Assembly: GCA_025056305.1 (NCBI GenBank)
Contig: JANWWJ010000028.1
Location: 1-64,000 of the forward strand
From: Chitinophagales bacterium
GTDB taxonomy: Bacteria > Bacteroidota > Bacteroidia > Chitinophagales > UBA10324
Direction: 5' to 3'
DNA: 64,000 nucleotides
Shown piece by piece: positions 43,600 through 52,545 of the stretch. A program made the position numbers and the translations under genes. Position 1 is the first letter of the stretch, and each line of letters begins with the position of its first letter. The notes under the pieces are model-generated. The model ran no database searches. It was not told where the DNA came from and worked only from the letters and a program-made list of their open reading frames with translations.

Positions 43600-44739
43600 C
43601 TAATGCTCTGTAGCTGGCAGGTGTACCGGTGTTCCCTTCTGATCGGTAGCGGCAGCTTTTGTTTTACATTTTCCTAAGTAATATATGTATTGCGTAAATA
43701 AAAAGAGCAGAAGCAACATGCCGAACACCGCCAAGGAAACGATGTCGCTGATGTGTTGCCAATTCCACATTAAAATGGCAGCCATGAGCATTCCGCCGGC
43801 ACTTAAGCCACTCAAAACAAATGCCGCCTGCCGCTCTGTTAACCCCAGATATACCAGATGATGCGACAAGTGATCGCGACCTCCTACAAAGGGAGACCGC
43901 CACTGGGCCAGGCGCCATAAGGTAACCGTACCGATATCCAACAAGGGCACCACAAACACCACTACCGGCAGCAGCACATACCGCAAGTAAGGGGGCTGTG
44001 GCCGGCCCGAAACATCATTCCACAAAACGGCTATGGCTATGCCCGCCAGGCAAACCCCGAGCAACTGACTGCCTGTATCCCCCATATAAATGCGTGCCGG
44101 CTTCCAGTTCAAGGGAAGAAAACCCGCCAGGGCCCCCATTAGTCCCAGAGCTACAAGCACGTAAGGATGGAACGGCTGCCCCTGAATCCACAGCACTATG
44201 ACGATTGAGCTCAGAATAAAAAAGCATACTGTCGCAGCAATGCCGTCCATATTGTCCAACATATTGATGGCATTCATCATTCCCACAATCCATAGGAGGG
44301 TGAGCATCAAATCCACCAGGGGTATGCCGGTCAGTGAAATACCTACGCCCGTCCAGGCCAAGATCAAGCCACAAAGCAGTTGAACAGAAAACTTGAGCAA
44401 AGGAATTGTATCGTAAGCATCGTCAGCCAGGCCAAGGACGAAGCCGGTGGTACACGCTAAAAACAAGCCCTGCAATGGCCCGCTGGTGGCCCGGCCTTCA
44501 CCATTCACAAATAAGGTATATACCAATAAAGAAATCAACAGAAGAATATAAAAAGAGAAGCCCCCCACCGAAGGCTTCAGGTGCGGCGACCAACGGATAA
44601 GGTGCCGGGGCTTATGACTACGCCCACCCAACGTTCGCGAAAAACGGTATAAGAGGCTGTTGATTAATGCTGAAAAAAAAGCAGCACTGGTAAAAAAAAG
44701 CACCGAGAACAGCACATCAGAAAAGGAAAAAGCGTGCAT
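43600..44739 (-). CDS. Undecaprenyl-phosphate sugar-1-phosphate transferase (WecA/TagO-like)
   Basis: A polytopic 379-residue enzyme of the MraY/WecA/TagO family that transfers a HexNAc-1-phosphate to undecaprenyl phosphate and starts a surface polysaccharide. About ten hydrophobic segments are visible. Family motifs are 'KPSVGGFSFYILLLISLL', 'LGLADDAYDTIPLLKF', 'NMLDNMDGIAATV' (Asp-rich Mg site) and 'RIYMGDTGSQLLG'; a C-terminal 'GGRDHLSHHLVYLG' provides the conserved His loop. It is the last gene of the minus-strand polysaccharide module, 6 bp after the Wzc-like kinase. Confidence 0.88.
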   Translation of the reverse strand: MHAFSFSDVLFSVLFFTSAAFFSALINSLLYRFSRTLGGRSHKPRHLIRWSPHLKPSVGGFSFYILLLISLLVYTLFVNGEGRATSGPLQGLFLACTTGFVLGLADDAYDTIPLLKFSVQLLCGLILAWTGVGISLTGIPLVDLMLTLLWIVGMMNAINMLDNMDGIAATVCFFILSSIVIVLWIQGQPFHPYVLVALGLMGALAGFLPLNWKPARIYMGDTGSQLLGVCLAGIAIAVLWNDVSGRPQPPYLRYVLLPVVVFVVPLLDIGTVTLWRLAQWRSPFVGGRDHLSHHLVYLGLTERQAAFVLSGLSAGGMLMAAILMWNWQHISDIVSLAVFGMLLLLFLFTQYIYYLGKCKTKAAATDQKGTPVHLPATEH

Positions 44740-44745
44740 TTCGCT

Positions 44746-47187
44746 TTAATAAAATAGAGATTTGACAAATTCCACCATGCGACCTACCAAACTCTTATGC
44801 TGAGGCTTTTCATCTGTATAATAATTGTAAGCATGCTGATGATAGCCATAACCATAACCATAACCGTAACCATAGCCGTAACCATAGCCATAATTATAGG
44901 TGTAAGAGCTGGCCCCTTCACCCATGTCATTAAGTACAACAGCCAATCGTTTGATGCCATGGTCGTAATAAAGATGATTGATGTTGTTCAGGAAGCTGCG
45001 CGAAGAATAATCGGCACGCACCAGATATATGGGCACATCGGCTTTTTTCACCAGATTCAATGCATCGGTAACAATGCCTACCGGCGGAGTGTCAATAACT
45101 AAAACATCATAAATTTTTTTCAATTCTTCCAAAAGTTCTTCGGTACGGGCTGAACCAATGAATTCCGCAGGGTTTGGCGGCAAAGGACCGGATGTGATGA
45201 CATCAAAATTTTCCCATTCGGTATGCTTGATGCACTCCGGGATCGAATGTTTTCCAATGATTAAAGTACTGACGCCCTTTTGGTTATCCAGATTGAACGA
45301 CTTGTGCAGTTGAGGCTTCCGCAAGTCGAAATCCAACAATACGACCTTTTTTCCTCCTAACGCCAAAATACCGGCCATGTTTACCGCAACAAACGTTTTG
45401 CCCTCGCCTGCTACCGTGGACGTGATGGCCAACATGCGAGGCTGCCGGTCGGGCAACAGATATTCCAAATTGGTACGCATGCTGCGGAAACATTCCGAAA
45501 TGACAGACTTGGGCCTTTTGTTGACCACCAATTGCGATACGTCCATGGTGTGGTTGTATTTGGGTACTACCCCCAAAATGCTGGCGTCGGTATAACGCAT
45601 GATTTCATGCACGGATAAGATTTTATGATGAAGCAAATAACGAAGCACGATCAAGGTGATGCAACCAATCAAGCCGATCACAATACCCAAGAGCCGAATC
45701 AGGGCTACGTTGGGGTGTACCGGCTTGCTCGAAACATCTGCCCTGCGCAAAATGGTGTAGTCAGACACATAACCTGCCTTGGAAATATCAAAGGCCGACT
45801 TCTTATCCAACAGCAGCAGAAAATATTTCTCCTTTAAATCACTCAAACGACTTAAACGCATGTACTCAGCCGTGATCCCCGGTACGGTGCTGAATCGGTT
45901 GAGGTAGGTGATGATTTCTTTTTCAATATTTTTCTTTTCCTCTACAACCTTATTCTGTGCATTTTCAATGCTTACCAGAATGTTGTGTTTCATCTCCTGA
46001 ATCTGCTTCCGAAGATTGATGATCATCGGATTGTTGGGTGCCAGGTTCAGACTTAACTCCTTCAGCGTGCTTTGTAACCGATCCAACGCTTGAATGTTTG
46101 TATTAAGTCCCTCGTATTCTTTATCAATAATGCCCAAAAGAAGCCGAGTGGAATCTTGGTATTGGAGAAAATACTGCTTGTAATATTCCAGCGTGCTGTA
46201 TTGCAAGTCAAGCGCTTCTTCCCGTTCGCGCAGCTCCTTGAGCTCCTTGTTGATTTCTTCCTCCATAGAGGTTATAGCAATACCGTTTTCCAATTTAAAC
46301 TGCGTCATCAGGTCTTCGTAATGACGTAATTCCTTGCTGATGGAGTCAATTTGTTCGGCAATAAACTGCAGAATCAGGGTGGCACTTTCCGTCTTTTTTT
46401 CCTTATCATATTGAATGAAAATATCGCTGACCATATTGACAATGTCGGCTGCTTTCTGAGGCTTATGGCTGCGCATCTGCAAGCTCAGGGTAGGCACCGA
46501 CGGCATGATCTGCAAACTGTTTCTCAGCTCAGTGTAAAGGCTGCTTCGGTTGCGGATCACGAACATGTACTCGGAAGTCAGGGTACCTTCCGGATCAAGC
46601 TCCAAAAATTCTTTGCGCAACTTGATGTTGAATTGAAGCTGGCCTACCTGGTAAGGCACACCGAACCGGTAGGTGTGCCAATTGTCTTCCCCGTAGGAAA
46701 AATTCAGCTTGTATTCATGGGCCGACAGGATGCGCAAACTGATGGGCATGTCGTAAGTGTACTCCTTGCCTGCCTTGTATTCCACCACAAACGGATTGTT
46801 GCGGTACAGTTCTTCTCGAAGAATTTTTCCTTTGCGGTAATAAGCCACCGAGAGGTTCAGCGAATCAATCACACGGTCCAAAATCACATTTGACTTCATG
46901 ATCTGAATATCTTTTTCGATATCCAGATTGGTATGCTTGGTTTGAAAGAGACCTCCTTGAATATCCAAAGCCTGAGCTGTGTTGATGGGCTTGACAATCA
47001 TGGAAGCACTCACCTCATAGGTAGGCGGCGTGTAGCGTAAATACAGGAGGGACGCAGAAACGGTAATTAACATAATGAGGACACACCACACGAAGCTCTT
47101 GCGAACCATGATCACCAATAAGGCGGGATTAAAGTCCTCGCCCAAAAGGCGCTGCAAGGGGCTTAAGATGGCACGCGACTCTTTCAT
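44746..47187 (-). CDS. Polysaccharide co-polymerase with BY-type tyrosine kinase (Wzc-like)
   Basis: An 813-residue inner-membrane protein controlling polysaccharide chain length and export. A first membrane segment (FVWCVLIMLITVSASLLYL) leads to the periplasmic Wzz domain, a long coiled-coil (about residues 270-420) and a second segment (LIRLLGIVIGLIGCITLIV). The cytoplasmic BY-kinase has Walker A 'ITSTVAGEGKTFVAVN' near residue 580, Walker A' 'VVLLDFDLRKP' and Walker B 'VLVIDTPPVG'. The tail has a tyrosine cluster made of eight Gly-Tyr units plus further Tyr, the autophosphorylation region. Its ATG overlaps the stop of the Wza-like gene (ATGA), showing translational coupling. Confidence 0.93.
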   Translation of the reverse strand: MKESRAILSPLQRLLGEDFNPALLVIMVRKSFVWCVLIMLITVSASLLYLRYTPPTYEVSASMIVKPINTAQALDIQGGLFQTKHTNLDIEKDIQIMKSNVILDRVIDSLNLSVAYYRKGKILREELYRNNPFVVEYKAGKEYTYDMPISLRILSAHEYKLNFSYGEDNWHTYRFGVPYQVGQLQFNIKLRKEFLELDPEGTLTSEYMFVIRNRSSLYTELRNSLQIMPSVPTLSLQMRSHKPQKAADIVNMVSDIFIQYDKEKKTESATLILQFIAEQIDSISKELRHYEDLMTQFKLENGIAITSMEEEINKELKELREREEALDLQYSTLEYYKQYFLQYQDSTRLLLGIIDKEYEGLNTNIQALDRLQSTLKELSLNLAPNNPMIINLRKQIQEMKHNILVSIENAQNKVVEEKKNIEKEIITYLNRFSTVPGITAEYMRLSRLSDLKEKYFLLLLDKKSAFDISKAGYVSDYTILRRADVSSKPVHPNVALIRLLGIVIGLIGCITLIVLRYLLHHKILSVHEIMRYTDASILGVVPKYNHTMDVSQLVVNKRPKSVISECFRSMRTNLEYLLPDRQPRMLAITSTVAGEGKTFVAVNMAGILALGGKKVVLLDFDLRKPQLHKSFNLDNQKGVSTLIIGKHSIPECIKHTEWENFDVITSGPLPPNPAEFIGSARTEELLEELKKIYDVLVIDTPPVGIVTDALNLVKKADVPIYLVRADYSSRSFLNNINHLYYDHGIKRLAVVLNDMGEGASSYTYNYGYGYGYGYGYGYGYGYHQHAYNYYTDEKPQHKSLVGRMVEFVKSLFY
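44845..44892 (-). repeat. In-frame hexanucleotide repeat encoding (Gly-Tyr)8
   Basis: Eight consecutive hexamers of the form GGYTAY (minus strand) encode the Gly-Tyr run in the Wzc tail. They differ only at third codon positions. Because the unit is two codons, gain or loss of copies keeps the reading frame but changes the number of phosphorylatable tyrosines. Confidence 0.85.
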
Positions 47188-47990
47188 GTTTTTAACCCTG
47201 TGATGTACGTAAAAATCAATAGGATGGTTGTCAGAAACGTGATGATGGGCAAGTTTTGATTGATCACGTCGGCCGTGGTAAGCCGGCTTTCTATATAAAC
47301 GATATCGTCCGCTTGCATTTTCAGATTTGCCGACTTTATGCCTTCCACTGTGGAAAGGTCTACATCGAATACCGTAGGATTGGCCAGCGAGCCCCGAATG
47401 ATCCGAACCCGATAGGCTTTCCCCCCTTGGGGTATTCCTCCCGCCATAGCAATCACCTCAAGCAAGTTCATATCATCCCGCTGCAACAACACGACCTGTG
47501 CCCCCTGCCGGCCCCGAAATACAATTACATTCCGATTGGATACCTCTATCCGCACAAATGGATTCACAAAATAATATGAATATTTCTGTGTTAACAGTTG
47601 CTCGGCCTGTTTGATCGTATGACCTGCCAGCTGCACACTGTCCAACATGGGTAAGGCAACAAAGCCGTTTTGACGTACTTGATATTTCAATCCCGACTGC
47701 CCCCCACCTGTTCGTCGCAATACATCAACCAGTTCATAACCGTTGTTTGCGTAGACGCCCAAGGTGAGCAGGTCGCCCGGGCGAATAACATATTCGGTTT
47801 GCACCTTAACCGTGTCGACGCGGGCTAATTGGTTTGAAGCAATCTTCATCATGCGGTCCGGAAAATAGGCTCGGCAAGAAGCGAACAACACCAAGATGGT
47901 TAAGGCACTTAAGGCTTTTAAGAAACCTAAAGTACTTCGCTGTGCCTTATGCCGCTTCCGACCTGACTTCTGCCAAACCTTTTGTGACAC
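47184..47990 (-). CDS. Polysaccharide export lipoprotein (Wza-like)
   Basis: A 268-residue outer-membrane export protein. The start is a GTG at 47990, the only candidate upstream of the signal region. A basic stretch then a hydrophobic segment ends in the lipobox 'LFASC'. 'YVIRPGDLLTLGVYANNG' begins the Poly_export domain, and 'RQGAQVVLLQRDDMNLLEVIAMAGGIPQGG' is the SLBB domain. A C-terminal hydrophobic segment ('LPIITFLTTILLIFTYITGL') is more typical of Bacteroidota members than of E. coli Wza. It forms the exit channel with the Wzc-like kinase, whose gene overlaps its stop codon. Confidence 0.9.
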   Translation of the reverse strand: MSQKVWQKSGRKRHKAQRSTLGFLKALSALTILVLFASCRAYFPDRMMKIASNQLARVDTVKVQTEYVIRPGDLLTLGVYANNGYELVDVLRRTGGGQSGLKYQVRQNGFVALPMLDSVQLAGHTIKQAEQLLTQKYSYYFVNPFVRIEVSNRNVIVFRGRQGAQVVLLQRDDMNLLEVIAMAGGIPQGGKAYRVRIIRGSLANPTVFDVDLSTVEGIKSANLKMQADDIVYIESRLTTADVINQNLPIITFLTTILLIFTYITGLKT

Positions 47991-48028
47991 CCGGAATAAT
48001 TTGGCCTTAGGGGGTTTAAAGTTACGGT

Positions 48029-49225
48029 TTAGTCGCTCATGCGCTGGAGTAAGCGCCGATACAGTGTTGCCGTCTGGGCAACCATGTTTCGATAATCGTG
48101 GCGTTGAAAAGCTTCCTGGCTGGCCCGCGCCCCCAGAGCCTCACGAAGGCCTTGGTTTTGGATGACCTTGAACAGCGCTTGTACTAAACCGTGTAGATCT
48201 TGCCGGCCTACCAACAAACCGGTCTTGCCGTCTTCAACCACATCGGCTACTCCTCCCACTTTTGTGGCAACCACAGCCTTACCGGCAGCCTGAGCTTCAA
48301 TAAGGGTAAGCGGCGTGCCCTCGTTCAATGACGTCAGAGCTACCACATCGCTGCCCGCATATACCTGCTCAACTTCCTTGATCCAGCTGGTGAAGGTCAC
48401 CGTGGTTTGTTTCGGTGCTTGCGCAGGTAAAGCCACCTGCAACCCCAGGCTTCGGGCCAACGACTCCAAAGCTTTGCGTTCTTCGCCATCTCCTACTACA
48501 AACACGCGCAAAGGAGCGTTGCATCGCGTTGAAACCTCACGAATGGCCTTCAGAAACATAGAATGATTTTTTATTGCCACCAATCGCCCCACGAATGAAA
48601 CGACCACCTCTTGTTCCCCTATGCCATAGCGCTTTCGAAAATTTTGTCTTAACTGCTGCTGGTTGTTGCGAAACTTTTCGAGATCTAATCCGACAGGAAT
48701 CACTTCTACTTTATCATGCCGACAAATCCGATACTGCTCTACCAACTCCTTTTTCAGTAGCGGGCTGACCGTGATTATGGCATGACTGTAGGAAGCCAAC
48801 AGACGTTCTAACTGAACAAAAAGCCGGCTTTGCGTCTTGGAGAAATAGGAGTGAAAAACATGCCCGTGAAACGTATGCACCACGACCGGCACCTTTGCCC
48901 ACCAGGCAGCTACCCGTCCCAGAGCTCCGGCTTTCGCAGCATGGGTATGCACGATGTGTGGCCGAAACTGACGGATCAACCGTTGCAACTGCAGGAATGC
49001 ATGGGCGTCGTTTAGCAGATTGACTTCGCGATACATACCGTTAACATACACCGGCGTTAAGTTCATGGATGCTACAATGTGTTCGCTGCTGGTTTCATCT
49101 TCAGAAATTTGGCCTGACACCAGTACGGTTTCATACTCTGGCGCAAGGTGTTTGGTCAACAGGGCGGCATTCCACGTGGGCCCACCTAAGTTTAGCCGGT
49201 TGATGATGCGCAAGATGCGCGGCAT
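48029..49225 (-). CDS. Family 4 glycosyltransferase
   Basis: A 398-residue GT-B fold enzyme. The N-domain has 'IINRLNLGGPTWNAALLTKHL' and 'HIVHTHAAKAGALGRVAAWWAKVPVVVHTFHGHVFHSYF'. The C-domain has 'VSFVGRLVAIKNHSMFLKAI', 'RVFVVGDGEERKAL' and the sugar-nucleotide site 'VVALTSLNEGTPLTLIEAQAAGKAVVATKVGG' with the E-x7-E pattern. It retains the donor sugar configuration and most likely adds one residue to the lipid-linked repeat unit made by this cluster. Acceptor and donor cannot be predicted. It begins 25 bp after asnB and has its own exact -7 element. Confidence 0.92.
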   Translation of the reverse strand: MPRILRIINRLNLGGPTWNAALLTKHLAPEYETVLVSGQISEDETSSEHIVASMNLTPVYVNGMYREVNLLNDAHAFLQLQRLIRQFRPHIVHTHAAKAGALGRVAAWWAKVPVVVHTFHGHVFHSYFSKTQSRLFVQLERLLASYSHAIITVSPLLKKELVEQYRICRHDKVEVIPVGLDLEKFRNNQQQLRQNFRKRYGIGEQEVVVSFVGRLVAIKNHSMFLKAIREVSTRCNAPLRVFVVGDGEERKALESLARSLGLQVALPAQAPKQTTVTFTSWIKEVEQVYAGSDVVALTSLNEGTPLTLIEAQAAGKAVVATKVGGVADVVEDGKTGLLVGRQDLHGLVQALFKVIQNQGLREALGARASQEAFQRHDYRNMVAQTATLYRRLLQRMSD

Positions 49226-49244
49226 AACTTCATTAAATCGGCTT

Positions 49245-49252
49245 CAAAGTTA
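49245..49252 (-). promoter_or_regulatory. Putative -7 element before the GT4 gene
   Basis: The minus strand reads TAACTTTG (exact TAnnTTTG), overlapping the asnB stop codon and lying 19 nt before the ATG at 49225. The polysaccharide genes downstream could therefore be transcribed independently of asnB. No -33 element is seen. Confidence 0.4.
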
Positions 49253-51166
49253 GCCGACCGGACTGCCTGCGCTTTCGATGACAGGCTCATGACGGCGCCA
49301 CCAGTGCTGAAAAACCATTAAGCCCCAAAGGTGGGCAGCACTGTCTTCAGGGTTTCCGGAGAAAAGTTTACGCCTGAGTTGTTCCACAGCCGAAGGGTCA
49401 AAAATCCCCTGCTGCCTTAAAAATTCTGGGTCACAACATGAGGCTACCTGGTGACGCAACTCTGTAGTAAGCAGAGCCTGAAGGGGTACTTCAAAACCTC
49501 GTTTCGGACGATGATACAATTCCGGGGGTAACAAGGAACAAAACGTGTCGTTGATGATTTTTTTTCGCTTTTGTCGGTCCACCTTAAAAGTATCCGGAAT
49601 ATGAAAGGCAAATTCTACGACACGATAGTCCAAAAAAGGTTCGCGCACTTCCAAGCCATGGGCCATACTGCAGCGATCTACTTTCATCAGCATATCATCG
49701 GGAAGCACCAAATGCACGTCGTTGAGCATAACCCCCTCAAGAGTGTCGTTTAAGGCAACCTGATGCGTCAGGGATTTTTGCCTGCGCAGAAACTCCTCTT
49801 GCATGACTGGAATAGCCAAAAGGGCCGCCGCTTGCTTCGGGGAAGCCAGAGAGCACCAACGCCAGTAGCGTTCAGGACCCGGCAGCCGGGCTCCGGCAGC
49901 AAAGCGTTGCACCTGCCTGAGTCTATTCTGCCACCAATTGTTACGCGATTGCGGCAGACCTGCCAACAAAGGCGCCATGAAAAGAGCAACCCTTTCGGTT
50001 AATCCCGGATGTCGTATGCGATATTCAGCGGTATGTTTCAGATACCCTCCAAAGAGTTCATCAGCACCGTCGCCACTAAGTACCACCTTTACCGAAGAAC
50101 GTACCTTTTTGCTAAGCAGAAATACCAAAATGGCAGAGGCGTCGGCAAACGGTTCACCTGGATGATGCAACAGTTCTGTAGCCGCTTCGGCCAGCTCGCG
50201 GCGGCTGAGCGAAAACACGACATGATCGGTGAGAAAGTGTTGGGCAACCCGGCGGGCATATTCTGTTTCGTCAAAAAAAGGATCCTCTTGAAAACCTATT
50301 GAAAATGATTTAATGCGTGGCTGAAATCGCGAAGCCAGTCCGGTAATGATTGACGAGTCAAGGCCACCGCTCAGAAAAGTACCTAATGGCACGTCGCTCA
50401 CCAGCCGAAGCCGGACTGCCTCACTTACCAGTTCGAACAATTGTCGGCAAGCTTGCTCGTAATTCTGAACCCGCGGAATTGGGCCGCAGCTCGGCAGGCT
50501 GTACCAGCGACGCACTTGAACCGCCTGCGGTGCTTTCAGCTCGACTTCTAAAAAACTCCCCGGGGGCAACTTGAATACCTCACGGCATATGGTATAAGGT
50601 GCGGGAATATAGCTGAGCTGGAGATATTGAAACAATGAGACCTCATCCAACTGCCATTGCTTCGCCCAGGGTAATAAGGCATCCAGCTCACTGGCAAAGA
50701 AGAGCTGGTCGTTTTGTAGGTGATAATACAAAGGCTTTACGCCAAACCGATCGCGCACCAGCCAACAGCAACGCAAACCCGCATCATAGAGCGCAAAGGC
50801 AAAAAAGCCGTTAAGACGATCAAGCATCTGTATGCCGTGGCGCCGATACAAACGCAGCAACACTTCCGTATCAGACTGGGTGTGGAAAATCTCTCCTTGT
50901 TGTTCCAGCTCACGACGCAACTCACGGTAATTAAAAATTTCTCCATTGTAGGTAATGACAACCTGATCTACTTGCATGGGTTGATTGGCCGCTTCGCTGA
51001 CATCAATGACACTAAGCCGACAATGGCCAAAGGCTACCTGCTCGTCCTGAAAAATTCCCGCCGCATCGGGACCGCGGTGCTGTAACAGCCGTACTGCTTG
51101 CTTCAAAGCGGGCAGCGAAGTAGGCAGTGCTGCATGCAGACTAATGCAGCCGGTAATCCCACACAT
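49250..51166 (-). CDS. asnB: Asparagine synthase (glutamine-hydrolysing) family protein
   Basis: A 638-residue glutamine-dependent amidotransferase. It starts MCGITGCISLHA, so Cys2 is the glutaminase nucleophile after Met removal; I use the ATG at 51166, not the longer track start. 'LLQHRGPDAAGIF', 'FGHCRLSVIDVSEAANQPM' and 'ITYNGEIFNYRELR' belong to the N-terminal Ntn domain. The synthetase half has 'LGTFLSGGLDSSIITGLA' (PPi loop) and 'LSGDGADELFGGYLKH'. Next to polysaccharide genes such proteins often amidate a sugar acid or its precursor rather than make free asparagine; either is possible here. Confidence 0.9.
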   Translation of the reverse strand: MCGITGCISLHAALPTSLPALKQAVRLLQHRGPDAAGIFQDEQVAFGHCRLSVIDVSEAANQPMQVDQVVITYNGEIFNYRELRRELEQQGEIFHTQSDTEVLLRLYRRHGIQMLDRLNGFFAFALYDAGLRCCWLVRDRFGVKPLYYHLQNDQLFFASELDALLPWAKQWQLDEVSLFQYLQLSYIPAPYTICREVFKLPPGSFLEVELKAPQAVQVRRWYSLPSCGPIPRVQNYEQACRQLFELVSEAVRLRLVSDVPLGTFLSGGLDSSIITGLASRFQPRIKSFSIGFQEDPFFDETEYARRVAQHFLTDHVVFSLSRRELAEAATELLHHPGEPFADASAILVFLLSKKVRSSVKVVLSGDGADELFGGYLKHTAEYRIRHPGLTERVALFMAPLLAGLPQSRNNWWQNRLRQVQRFAAGARLPGPERYWRWCSLASPKQAAALLAIPVMQEEFLRRQKSLTHQVALNDTLEGVMLNDVHLVLPDDMLMKVDRCSMAHGLEVREPFLDYRVVEFAFHIPDTFKVDRQKRKKIINDTFCSLLPPELYHRPKRGFEVPLQALLTTELRHQVASCCDPEFLRQQGIFDPSAVEQLRRKLFSGNPEDSAAHLWGLMVFQHWWRRHEPVIESAGSPVG

Positions 51167-51524
51167 GGTACCCACGAATGTACCTCGGTTTGAGGCATGA
51201 TGTTGGCTCAAACAATGCAAGGAAACTGCTGATGCGCTTCACTCTCCTGTAGCCTGCACTTACGCTTGCGAACGGTCCTTAACCTAAAGCTTATTTACCT
51301 CTGTAGAAGACTGATATGGTATTATCCCCCTTCCGGAATCTCTCCCCCAAGCCCTGCATGAGCCGATGCCTTCCTTTCGTCCGTAACTATCGAAGGCCAA
51401 CATAAACAAAAACGAAGCAGCTGATCGACATGCGGGTTGCTGCAACACAAAACTGCTGATCAAAAACCACAGAGGCCAAAGCTGTACCCGCACAACCTGT
51501 CTTTCGTTTGGAAGAGGTCATCCA
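51167..51524. other. Intergenic stretch, no gene supported
   Basis: This 358-bp stretch precedes asnB on the minus strand and follows the alkyltransferase-like gene. It holds a 69-residue minus-strand ORF (51284-51493, GTG start) that has a hydrophobic start but no recognisable family, so I do not call it. Promoter signals for asnB should lie here, but I see no exact TAnnTTTG. No hairpin or RNA gene was recognised. Confidence 0.5.
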
Positions 51525-51878
51525 TCAATTTTTTGTTGTAGGCTGCTTCGCTTTGAGCTCTTTAGCCGGATCCCAAAAGCATCTCTTAAAGTTGACCACC
51601 TGGTTACTTGCGACACGGACACCTTCTGCTTCCAACAATTCTTGCATGAGGGTGGGCGTAGCAAAATGATGTTTACCGGTAAGCAGGCCGTTGCGGTTCA
51701 CGACACGATGGGCCGGTACGGGTGGCAAGTGGCGATGCGAAGCATTCATGGCCCACCCTACGGTTCGGGCCGATCCTCCTAAATACCGGGCAATGGCTCC
51801 ATAAGTGGTGACCCTGCCCCGAGGAATCTTCCGGACCACGGCATAAACTTTTAAAAAGAAATCGGCAGACTCACTCAT
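51525..51878 (-). CDS. MGMT family alkyltransferase-like protein (catalytic Cys replaced)
   Basis: A 117-residue DNA-binding protein of the O6-alkylguanine-DNA alkyltransferase fold. 'VRKIPRGRVTTYGAIARYLGGSARTVGWAMNA' is the helix-turn-helix and arginine-finger region. The alkyl-acceptor motif PCHR reads 'PAHRVVNRNG', with Ala at residue 56 in place of the cysteine, so it cannot accept alkyl groups. Such alkyltransferase-like (ATL) proteins bind O6-alkylguanine and hand the lesion to nucleotide excision repair; uvrA is present in this window. The start is the ATG at 51878, overlapping the trmB stop by 8 bp. Confidence 0.88.
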   Translation of the reverse strand: MSESADFFLKVYAVVRKIPRGRVTTYGAIARYLGGSARTVGWAMNASHRHLPPVPAHRVVNRNGLLTGKHHFATPTLMQELLEAEGVRVASNQVVNFKRCFWDPAKELKAKQPTTKN

Positions 51879-52527
51879 ACGACGGCAACCGAAAGCGAAC
51901 ATATTTTATTTTTTTCCCTGCCGCCAGATGCTGTGCCTCATAAAACGTGCGGATACCGGTAACTTCTTCTTCCAACCCCTCACACGCATAGATGTCGGAC
52001 ACTGCTTGCAGGATCGTACCGCCAAAGGCCCGAATACTTTCGAGGGAATATTCATAAAAATTATCATCATCTGTTTTTAAATGCAACAGCCCGCCCGGCA
52101 CCAGCACGGCACGGTAACGTTCCAAAAATGGACGTGCGGTAAGCCGCTTTTTTTCTTTAGGCTTATTGGGGTACGGATCCGGAAAGACAATCCAGATTTC
52201 GTGTACTTCGCCCGTTTCAAAATAATCGGTCAAGAAGTCGATGTAGGTACGCAAGAAACAGGCATTAGTCCGTCCTTCTTCCAGAGCTGTTTTGGCTCCG
52301 CGCCACAGCCGTGGACCCTTAATGTCAATGCCGATAAAGTTACGGTGGGGATACCGTCGGGCCAGTCCTAGAGTATATTCTCCCTTTCCGCAGGCCAGCT
52401 CCAGGGTGATGGGATGATCGTTTTTAAAGACCATTTCTCCCCATCGGCCTTTCAAATCGTGACGAAACTGATAAACATTAGGAAAAGAGAGCAGCTCGGC
52501 AATGCGCTGAAGTTTTTTCTTTGCCAA
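51871..52527 (-). CDS. trmB: tRNA (guanine-N7-)-methyltransferase
   Basis: TrmB methylates guanine 46 in the tRNA variable loop using SAM. The 218-residue protein begins at a TTG (MAKKKLQRIAELLSFPNVYQF). The SAM site is 'ITLELACGKGEYTLGLARRYPHRNFIGIDIKGPRLWRGA', and the catalytic region is 'EIWIVFPDPYPNKPKEKKRLT' with 'LHLKTDDDNFYEYSL' after it. Length and motifs are standard. It is probably co-transcribed with the alkyltransferase-like gene. Confidence 0.94.
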   Translation of the reverse strand: MAKKKLQRIAELLSFPNVYQFRHDLKGRWGEMVFKNDHPITLELACGKGEYTLGLARRYPHRNFIGIDIKGPRLWRGAKTALEEGRTNACFLRTYIDFLTDYFETGEVHEIWIVFPDPYPNKPKEKKRLTARPFLERYRAVLVPGGLLHLKTDDDNFYEYSLESIRAFGGTILQAVSDIYACEGLEEEVTGIRTFYEAQHLAAGKKIKYVRFRLPSYE

Positions 52528-52545
52528 ATGAGATTCGTTGTTTAA

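Noticed and set aside
44797-45102. Plus-strand ORF rich in Ile, Thr and Val opposite the Gly-Tyr repeat
   Set aside because: It is the mirror of the Wzc tail repeat and not an independent membrane protein.
51284-51493. 69-residue minus-strand ORF in the spacer before asnB
   Set aside because: GTG start, no recognisable family, Ser/Arg/Gly-rich tail. Too weak to call although the start is hydrophobic.
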